Below, in pieces: positions 11,552 through 17,431 of a stretch of DNA of 23,554 bases. A program made the translations under genes and the position numbers. Numbering within the stretch: the stretch's first letter is position 1; each line of letters starts with the position of its first letter. Under the pieces are notes generated by a model. It ran no database searches. It was not told where the DNA came from and saw only the letters and a program-made list of their open reading frames with translations. Origin of the DNA: a virus; IMG/VR virus record IMGVR_UViG_3300048032_000007, positions 1-23,554 of that record; one strand, 5' to 3'.

Positions 11552-13182
11552 TCTACCTTGATCTTGAGGCCAACGGTTTAACTCCTGACACCATTTGGTG
11601 CGTTGTAACACGGGAGAACGGTGTTTCACAGGTACATACCAACCGTAGTACCCTCTGTGAGGCTCTGGCTGGCTCTGTGAGCGTTTGTGGACACAACCTG
11701 ATAGGTTATGACCTCCCAGTGCTAAAGCGTCTCTGGGGGCTTTCTGTGGCTCCTGAGCGCATAGTGGACACACTGGTGTTGTCACGTCTGTTTGACCCAA
11801 GCAGACAGGGTGGACACTCGTTGAGAGCTTGGGGTGAAACCTTGGGCTTCCCAAAGGGTGACCATGACGACTGGTCGTGTTTGTCTCCCGCTATGATTGA
11901 CTACTGCATACAGGACGTAGCAGTTACAGAAGCAGTACATCAGCAGCTTGTCAAGGACATGCAAGATTTTGACCCTAAGTGTATCGAATTGGAACACAAG
12001 GTTCAGTTTGCAGTCCAACAACAAGAGCGCAATGGTTGGGTCTTAGATCAGCAATTGGCTAATGAGTTATGTGCAACATTCAAGGAAGGCATGAATGCAA
12101 TTGAAGCCGAACTACAAGAGATGTTCCCGCCCATTGTCGAAGAAAGGATTTCTGAAAAGACAGGGAAACGACTTAAGGACAAAGTTACAGTTTTCAATGT
12201 TGGGTCCAGACAACAAGTTGCAGAAAGACTTGCAACTAAGGGTGCGAAGTGGAACGAGAAGACGCCAAGCGGAAAGCCTGTTGTCGATGAAAAGACGCTT
12301 AAGGAGAACAACCACGTCCCTGAGGCAGGAAAAGTTTTGGAGTACCTTACTCTTCAAAAGCGATATGCGCAAGTACATTCATGGTTAGAAGCTGTTCAGG
12401 AGGACGGCAGAGTACATGGTCGTGTCATCAGTAACGGAGCAGTCACTGGACGTATGACACATCAGAGTCCCAATATGGCCCAAGTCCCAGCAAGCCACAG
12501 TCCTTACGGACACGAGTGTCGCTCCTGCTGGACTGTACCTGAAGGGAAGAAGCTAGTAGGTTTCGACGCTAGTGGCCTTGAGCTACGAATGTTGGCACAT
12601 TACATGGACGACAAGGAGTTTACCAATGTCCTTCTCACAGAAGACATTCATACAAGAAACCAAATGGCTGCTGGCCTTGAAACAAGACCTCAAGCAAAGA
12701 CTTTCATCTACGCTTTCCTCTACGGAGCAGGAGATGCAAAAATTGGAAGTATCGTTGGAGGAAGCGCAAGAGACGGCGCAGATCTTAAGCAACGATTTCT
12801 ACGAAATACACCTGCTCTTGAAAGTCTACGAGAACGGGTTACTAGAGCATCTCAGCGAGGCTATCTCAGGGGACTTGATGGTCGAAGATTACGAGTTAGA
12901 TCTGAACATGCTGCATTGAATACTCTGCTCCAAGCAGCAGGTGCAATCGTAATGAAAAAAGCACTGGTGATCTTGGACGACTACGCACAGCAGTGGAAGC
13001 TTAACTACAAATTCATAGGTAACATTCATGACGAAGTACAATCGGAGGTGGCTGCAGACCAAGCAGAGAAGTATGGCTGGCTCGCAGTGGAGTGCCTCAA
13101 GGCGGCAGGCGTGGAGTATAACCTTAGATGCCCCCTTGACGGAGAATACAAAGTCGGCACAACATGGGCGGAGACGCACTGA
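11548..13182 (+). CDS. DNA polymerase, family A with 3'-5' exonuclease
   Basis: 544 aa from a TTG start overlapping the helicase stop, with AGGAG at 11536-11540. The start is fixed by the exonuclease motif right at the N-terminus, as in T7: Asp5/Glu7 in YLDLEANG. Exo II is GHNLIGYD (Asp55) and Exo III YCIQDV (Tyr119, Asp123). Polymerase motifs: TGRMTHQSPNMAQVP; motif A GFDASGLELR (Asp340); motif B AKTFIYAFLYGAG (Lys384, Tyr388); motif C IHDEVQ (His494-Glu496). Tyr388 sits at the site equivalent to E. coli Phe762 and T7 Tyr526. At 544 aa versus 704 it is shorter than T7 polymerase, consistent with a reduced thumb or no thioredoxin-binding loop. Motifs are complete, so it should be active. Confidence 0.95.
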   Translation: MIYLDLEANGLTPDTIWCVVTRENGVSQVHTNRSTLCEALAGSVSVCGHNLIGYDLPVLKRLWGLSVAPERIVDTLVLSRLFDPSRQGGHSLRAWGETLGFPKGDHDDWSCLSPAMIDYCIQDVAVTEAVHQQLVKDMQDFDPKCIELEHKVQFAVQQQERNGWVLDQQLANELCATFKEGMNAIEAELQEMFPPIVEERISEKTGKRLKDKVTVFNVGSRQQVAERLATKGAKWNEKTPSGKPVVDEKTLKENNHVPEAGKVLEYLTLQKRYAQVHSWLEAVQEDGRVHGRVISNGAVTGRMTHQSPNMAQVPASHSPYGHECRSCWTVPEGKKLVGFDASGLELRMLAHYMDDKEFTNVLLTEDIHTRNQMAAGLETRPQAKTFIYAFLYGAGDAKIGSIVGGSARDGADLKQRFLRNTPALESLRERVTRASQRGYLRGLDGRRLRVRSEHAALNTLLQAAGAIVMKKALVILDDYAQQWKLNYKFIGNIHDEVQSEVAADQAEKYGWLAVECLKAAGVEYNLRCPLDGEYKVGTTWAETH

Positions 13183-13727
13183 TGATCTTAACTAAACAGT
13201 GTTCAAAATGTGGTGAAGAAAAAGAGGTAACTAAATTTAGCAAAAGCTCTTCACGTAAAGACGGAAGACAAGATTACTGTAAATCCTGCAAAAGTGAGTA
13301 CAACAGGACTCACCAAAATAGGAATAAAACAAGAATGTTTGTAAATGGTAAGTTTGTTCCGAAGTCTCATCCTTTACATAAACCAGGGAAGTACAAGACC
13401 TTTGAGGACGCTGCCTTTAGCAGTCTTGAGAAGTACGAAAGCAGTACAGAAGGTCAGGTTTATGTTATTACAAACCCTAACTTTTGTAGTTGGGTTAAGG
13501 TTGGAATGGCTGTGGAGGCAGAAGATAGACTGAATGGGTACCAAACGTCTTCCCCTTTTAGAGATTATATGTTAAACTATAGTTGGGACGTTAACGATAG
13601 ACGTGCTGCAGAATCAAAAGCCCATAGCGAACTACAAAAGTTGTACGAAAGGCGTAGTGAGTGGTTTAAATGCACACCAGAGCAAGCCCAAGAGGTTGTC
13701 TCAGGCATAGTAGGAAGTTACCAATGA
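13182..13727 (+). CDS. Zinc-ribbon plus GIY-YIG-like nuclease (T5orf172/MUG113 type)
   Basis: 181 aa, starting on TGATG with the polymerase stop. The N-terminal zinc ribbon has Cys7, Cys10, Cys33 and Cys36. After a basic linker, a domain from about residue 90 contains GQVYVITNP and WVKVGMA (GIY and YIG equivalents), then an Arg in AEDRLNGYQ, and a Glu in RRAAESKAHSEL, followed by EWFKCTPEQA. This pattern matches T5orf172/MUG113 members of the GIY-YIG superfamily. It may be a homing endonuclease-like element, a DNA-processing nuclease or a repair factor. It interrupts an otherwise standard polymerase-exonuclease order, and its sequence looks more AT-rich than its neighbours, which suggests a later insertion. 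The end overlaps the next gene on ATGA. Confidence 0.75.
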   Translation: MILTKQCSKCGEEKEVTKFSKSSSRKDGRQDYCKSCKSEYNRTHQNRNKTRMFVNGKFVPKSHPLHKPGKYKTFEDAAFSSLEKYESSTEGQVYVITNPNFCSWVKVGMAVEAEDRLNGYQTSSPFRDYMLNYSWDVNDRRAAESKAHSELQKLYERRSEWFKCTPEQAQEVVSGIVGSYQ

Positions 13728-14590
13728 AGAATGTATACACATTAGTAGACGACATCTACAAACTTGTTAAGACCAAGAGAGTAGACAAAGACGTTGACAT
13801 CGAAGAGTGCATAGACCAATTCGGTGAAAACGTAAAGGACCTTATGCGTAAGGAGTTTGGACAGAGACGTGCTTGGGACGGTCGTAAGCTACGTATGTCC
13901 AACATAGGCAAGGGAGACCGCTTCTTATGGAACCATTACAACAATGTTCAGAAGTCAGAGGAGATGCAAGGACATACTCTTGTTAAGTTCCTTTACGGCC
14001 ATCTGATTGAAGAACTATTACTATTCCTAACGAGGGCATCAGGACATGAGGTTACCGCCGAACAGAAGCAGTGTGAAATCAAGGGCATTACGGGTTCTAT
14101 GGACTGCAAAATTGACGGTGTTGTCACAGACGTTAAGAGTGTTTCGAGCTACGGGTTTAAGAAATTCAAAGACGGTACTCTGGCTTACGATGATCCATTT
14201 GGATACGTCGCTCAAATTAAAGGATATGCAGAGGCAGAGGGTCAGACAACTTTTGGCTGGCTTGCGATGGACAAACAAAATGGACACCTGACTTACCTCA
14301 TGTACGATCAGGAGGACACTCAAGCCCCTGTGTACGAGAAGATAGGGTTTGACATCACAGACCGCATTGAGCATGTACAGTTAATGGTAGAGGAACAGGA
14401 GCCGCCAAAGCAGTGCTACGAGCCAAAACCAGATGGCAAGAGTGGTAACATGAAGTTGGACATCGGATGTTCGTACTGTGCGTACAAGAAAGCTTGTTGG
14501 CCCGGTCTACGTGCCTTCTCTTATTCAACAGGTCCAAGGTTTTTAACGGAGGTGGTCAATGAGCCGAAGGTCCAAGAAATCAGCATTTAG
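13724..14590 (+). CDS. PD-(D/E)XK exonuclease, Cas4/RecB-like, possibly iron-sulfur
   Basis: 288 aa from the ATG at 13724 (ATGA overlap). An acid pair Glu96/Glu97 in HLIEELL is followed by GSMD (Asp127) and TDVKS (Asp136, Lys138), then YVAQIKGYAEAEG with the Gln-Tyr motif of RecB-type nucleases. The C-terminus has CSYCAYKKAC, that is C-x2-C-x5-C, and Cys29 lies in the N-terminal part. One N-terminal Cys plus this C-terminal triplet is the iron-sulfur layout of Cas4 and AddB-type nucleases, though metal binding here is inferred. It probably degrades or processes DNA ends and host DNA for replication and recombination, filling the T7 gp6 role. It overlaps the endonuclease I gene by 32 bases. 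Confidence 0.85.
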   Translation: MKNVYTLVDDIYKLVKTKRVDKDVDIEECIDQFGENVKDLMRKEFGQRRAWDGRKLRMSNIGKGDRFLWNHYNNVQKSEEMQGHTLVKFLYGHLIEELLLFLTRASGHEVTAEQKQCEIKGITGSMDCKIDGVVTDVKSVSSYGFKKFKDGTLAYDDPFGYVAQIKGYAEAEGQTTFGWLAMDKQNGHLTYLMYDQEDTQAPVYEKIGFDITDRIEHVQLMVEEQEPPKQCYEPKPDGKSGNMKLDIGCSYCAYKKACWPGLRAFSYSTGPRFLTEVVNEPKVQEISI

Positions 14591-14948
14591 AAGCACGTTC
14601 GAAGAAGATGTTAGCAAGATACTGAAGGATTTTGATTATGAACCATTCACGGTCCCTTACGTTATTAGTCGGTCTTACCGTCCTGATTTCGTACATAATG
14701 CTTCCGGTACTCTTGTTGAATGCAAAGGATATTTTCGGGACGGAGACACGAAGAAGTACACCAGTGTTAGAGACAGTCTCCCCGAAGGACAAGAGCTAGT
14801 GTTTGTTCTGATGTCGCCCAACAAAAAGATACGAAAAGGTGCCAAAATGACAATGGCACAATGGTGTGACAAAGAAGGAATACTATGGTATAATATAGAG
14901 ACATTACAGGAGTTGATTAACTATGTCACTAACACTAGAGGAAGTTAA
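14559..14948 (+). CDS. Endonuclease I (T7 gp3-like Holliday-junction resolvase)
   Basis: 129 aa, slightly shorter than the 149-aa T7 enzyme, with GGAGG ahead of the ATG inside the exonuclease gene. Catalytic residues in order: Glu15/Glu16 (TFEEDV), Asp43 (RPDFV), and Glu54 with Lys56 (LVECKGYF), matching T7 Glu20, Asp55, Glu65 and Lys67. It should form a dimer that cuts branched DNA and debranches replicating concatemers before packaging. The basic patch NKKIRKGAKM fits DNA binding. All catalytic residues are present. Confidence 0.9.
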   Translation: MSRRSKKSAFRSTFEEDVSKILKDFDYEPFTVPYVISRSYRPDFVHNASGTLVECKGYFRDGDTKKYTSVRDSLPEGQELVFVLMSPNKKIRKGAKMTMAQWCDKEGILWYNIETLQELINYVTNTRGS

Positions 14949-15099
14949 GGAACGCCTCTTGAAAACCTTTGACCCAGACGACCTGCTGGAGGCCCTACAG
15001 ATAACCTCAGAAGAAATGCTGGACAGGTTTGAGGACAAGCTAATCAACAGACTAGATGTGTTTGAACAAGAGCTAGAGGAAGAAGAGAATGAGTATTGA
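14923..15099 (+). CDS. Small acidic helical protein, unknown
   Basis: 58 aa, with CAGGAG at 14907-14912 as ribosome site. It overlaps endonuclease I by 26 bases and the DUF3310 gene by 11. It is strongly acidic and almost entirely predicted helical (LTLEEVKERLLKTFDPDD, then SEEMLDRFEDKLINRL), ending in EELEEEEN-type repeats. The LEEVKERL..FDP.DLLE..QIT opening resembles small phage proteins next to endonuclease and nucleotide genes in marine podoviruses. No enzymatic motif is visible; it may act as an adaptor. Confidence 0.65.
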   Translation: MSLTLEEVKERLLKTFDPDDLLEALQITSEEMLDRFEDKLINRLDVFEQELEEEENEY

Positions 15100-15382
15100 T
15101 GAAGCGACTCCTGAAGAGTGGGACACAGTTACTGCACTAAACAACTTGTCCATCAGGAAACCAAAGAAGGTAGACCCTGTGGAGCAACCTGACCACTACA
15201 ACAAAGGAGCAATCGAAGCCATCGAAGCAATCAAAGCGTCCATGCCTGAACATGAGTTCAATGGTTATCTCAAGGGTAACGCACTGAAGTACCTCTGGCG
15301 CTATGACTACAAAGGTAAACCAATCGAAGATCTACGGAAGTGTCGCTGGTACATCGAACGACTAATTAAGGAACTAAATTAA
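15089..15382 (+). CDS. DUF3310 protein (T7 gp1.7-type nucleotide kinase domain)
   Basis: 97 aa, preceded by a purine-rich AGAGGAAGAAG stretch. Hallmarks of DUF3310 are PDHYNKGAIEAIEAI (residues ~36-50), FNGYLKGNALKYLWRY and GKPIEDLRKCRWYI. In T7 this domain is part of gp1.7, an unusual nucleotide kinase acting on dTMP and dGMP. Here the N-terminal third is a short acidic extension. It sits directly before the RNR gene, with stop and start overlapping (TAATG), consistent with a shared role in supplying nucleotides. Activity of the short form alone is unproven. Confidence 0.88.
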   Translation: MSIDEATPEEWDTVTALNNLSIRKPKKVDPVEQPDHYNKGAIEAIEAIKASMPEHEFNGYLKGNALKYLWRYDYKGKPIEDLRKCRWYIERLIKELN

Positions 15383-17253
15383 TGGACGCATATCAACAGT
15401 ACATACACAAGTCACGCTACGCTCGTTACCTACCAGAGGAGCAACGTCGTGAGACTTGGGAAGAAACAGTAAATAGGTACCTAGATTATTGGGTAGACCG
15501 TGTAGAACTAAACGAGTTCGATCAATCAGAAATATTCCACACTATTCATGAGCTGGACGTAATGCCTTCCATGCGGGCACTTATGACTGCTGGAGAAGCA
15601 CTGGACCGTGACAATGTAGCTGGGTTTAACTGCTCCTACATGCCTATTGACCACCCTAAAGCATTTGACGAGATGATGTACGTCCTTATGTGTGGCACTG
15701 GAGTGGGCTTTAGTGTAGAGCGTCAGTACGTAACAAAATTACCAGAAGTAGCAGAGGAATTCCATGATACCGATACCGTTATACATGTCGCCGATAGTAA
15801 AATTGGATGGGCTAAAGCTTACCGGGAACTTGTTAGCTTGTTGTATTCAGGCCAACTTCCAAAATGGGACGTGTCTGGAGTACGATCTGCAGGGGCAACC
15901 CTTAAGACCTTCGGAGGTAGAGCATCTGGTCCAGAGCCTCTTGTCGATCTGTTCAACTTCACAGTCAGCGTCTTTCGGGAGGCTGCTGGACGTAAACTTA
16001 GTTCCATCGAATGTCATGATCTCTGCTGTAAGATTGCACAGATCGTCGTCGTCGGCGGTGTACGCAGGTCCGCTCTCATCAGTCTGTCTAACCTCACTGA
16101 CGATAGACTCCGACGATGCAAGTCAGGCCAGTGGTGGCAAGATAACCCTCAACGGGGACTAGCGAACAACAGCGCATGTTATACAGAGAAGCCAGACTTT
16201 GAGGCGTTTTTAAATGAGTGGAAAAGTTTATACGAGTCCCGCTCCGGAGAACGAGGAATGTTCTCTAGAGTCGCAAGTCAAAAGCAAGCTGCAAAGAATG
16301 AGCGACGAGATGCTACCTATGATTTTGGAACTAATCCATGCTCAGAGATCATCCTCAGGCCCTACCAGTTCTGTAATCTATCGGAAGTTGTTGTCAGGGC
16401 AGGAGATACGCTGTCGGACCTCAAACGAAAAGTTCGTGTTGCAGCTATCCTTGGGTCTCTTCAGGCTACGCTAACCGACTTCCGCTACCTTCGTAAGGTG
16501 TGGCAGAAGAATACAGAAGAAGAAGCACTACTAGGTGTATCACTAACAGGCATCATGGATCACGCTGTGTTGTCAGGGAGGGAAGACCGTGAAAAACTTA
16601 AGGAGTGGCTCATTGCTCTCAAAGAGGAAGCGATTAGTACTAATGCGGAATGGTCTAACAAGCTTGGCATTAATCTGTCTACTGCCATTACTGCTGTTAA
16701 ACCTTCCGGTACTGTTAGTCAGTTGGTTGATTCTGCATCTGGCATCCACCCTAGATATGCAGATCAGTACATTAGACGAGTTAGAGCAGATGCAAGAGAC
16801 CCGCTCTGCCAAGTCCTAGAAGCCGCTGGAGTGCCCGTAGAGGACGACGTAATGTCACCCACTACCAAGGTATTCTCCTTCCCCATAAAGTCGCCTGAGG
16901 GGGCTGTGGTGGCCTCTGAGATGGGTGCTATGGAGCAACTTGAGCTTTGGGAGATCTATCAGGACTTCTGGTGTGAACATAAGCCGTCAATGACGTGTTA
17001 CTACCGTGACGACGAGTTCCTTGAGGTGGGTCAGTGGTTGTACAACAAGTTCGACAAGATCAGTGGTGTGTCGTTCTTACCGTACTCTGAACATACGTAC
17101 CAACAGGCTCCTTATGAACCTATTGATCTAGAGACGTATGAGAAGTTGAAGGAGGAGTTTCCTGAGATCATCGACTGGAACATCTCTGAGAACTCTGACA
17201 TGACTGAAGGGTCGCAACAGTTGGCTTGTACAGGTAATAACTGCGAGTTGTAA
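15382..17253 (+). CDS. nrdJ: Class II (B12-dependent) ribonucleotide reductase, monomeric RTPR type
   Basis: 623 aa. It converts ribonucleotides to deoxyribonucleotides using adenosylcobalamin, so needs no oxygen or separate radical subunit. Key residues: Cys84 (GFNCSY); Cys320 and Glu322 in NPCSE; Cys331 in QFCNLSE, 11 residues after Cys320; and a C-terminal CTGNNC pair, Cys616 and Cys621. The Cys320-Cys331 and Cys616-Cys621 spacings equal those of Lactobacillus RTPR (408/419 and 731/736), which identifies the class. The protein is about 115 aa shorter than that enzyme, mainly towards the N-terminus. A PSGTVSQLVDSASGIHPRY segment is also typical. The last gene before the operon terminator, it depends on host or environmental cobalamin. 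Confidence 0.95.
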   Translation: MDAYQQYIHKSRYARYLPEEQRRETWEETVNRYLDYWVDRVELNEFDQSEIFHTIHELDVMPSMRALMTAGEALDRDNVAGFNCSYMPIDHPKAFDEMMYVLMCGTGVGFSVERQYVTKLPEVAEEFHDTDTVIHVADSKIGWAKAYRELVSLLYSGQLPKWDVSGVRSAGATLKTFGGRASGPEPLVDLFNFTVSVFREAAGRKLSSIECHDLCCKIAQIVVVGGVRRSALISLSNLTDDRLRRCKSGQWWQDNPQRGLANNSACYTEKPDFEAFLNEWKSLYESRSGERGMFSRVASQKQAAKNERRDATYDFGTNPCSEIILRPYQFCNLSEVVVRAGDTLSDLKRKVRVAAILGSLQATLTDFRYLRKVWQKNTEEEALLGVSLTGIMDHAVLSGREDREKLKEWLIALKEEAISTNAEWSNKLGINLSTAITAVKPSGTVSQLVDSASGIHPRYADQYIRRVRADARDPLCQVLEAAGVPVEDDVMSPTTKVFSFPIKSPEGAVVASEMGAMEQLELWEIYQDFWCEHKPSMTCYYRDDEFLEVGQWLYNKFDKISGVSFLPYSEHTYQQAPYEPIDLETYEKLKEEFPEIIDWNISENSDMTEGSQQLACTGNNCEL

Positions 17254-17259
17254 ACAAAA

Positions 17260-17277
17260 GGGGGCCTTAGTGCCCCC
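17260..17277. terminator. Bidirectional hairpin terminator between convergent operons
   Basis: GGGGGC at 17260-17265 and GCCCCC at 17272-17277 enclose a 6-base loop. On the plus strand the stem follows the RNR stop by 7 bases and is followed by GTTCTTTC, a weak T-run. On the minus strand it is followed by TTTTGTTT, a better T-run, so it should stop the late operon after its last gene (ending at 17428). One hairpin probably serves both directions. Confidence 0.8.
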
Positions 17278-17296
17278 GTTCTTTCAAGGTGTGTTT

Positions 17297-17431
17297 ATGA
17301 ACATTAAACGTGATATTGAGATACGCATAAGGGTGCTTGAGAACAAGCTACATAGGTCTATCCCCGCAGCCCGAAATAACGAGATACGGGGTGAGATCAT
17401 GGGTCTGAAGTGGGTACTAGAGCGTCTCTAG
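17297..17431 (+). CDS. 44-aa basic helical protein beyond the operon terminator
   Basis: ATG at 17297 with AAGGTG at about 17286-17291. The 44-aa product (MNIKRDIEIRIRVLENKL, then ARNNEIRGEIMGLKWVLERL) has two likely amphipathic helices linked by a HRSIPAARNN turn and net positive charge, the look of a helical hairpin that could dimerise or bind nucleic acid. It lies after the RNR terminator and has no clear promoter, so it probably depends on readthrough. Its stop shares the bases CTAG with the stop of the opposing 917-aa gene. Unknown function. Confidence 0.6.
   Translation: MNIKRDIEIRIRVLENKLHRSIPAARNNEIRGEIMGLKWVLERL

Noticed and set aside
12572-12919. 115-aa frame inside the polymerase gene
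   Set aside because: It is a shifted frame of motif A-B coding DNA, lacks a ribosome site, and overlaps conserved polymerase residues.
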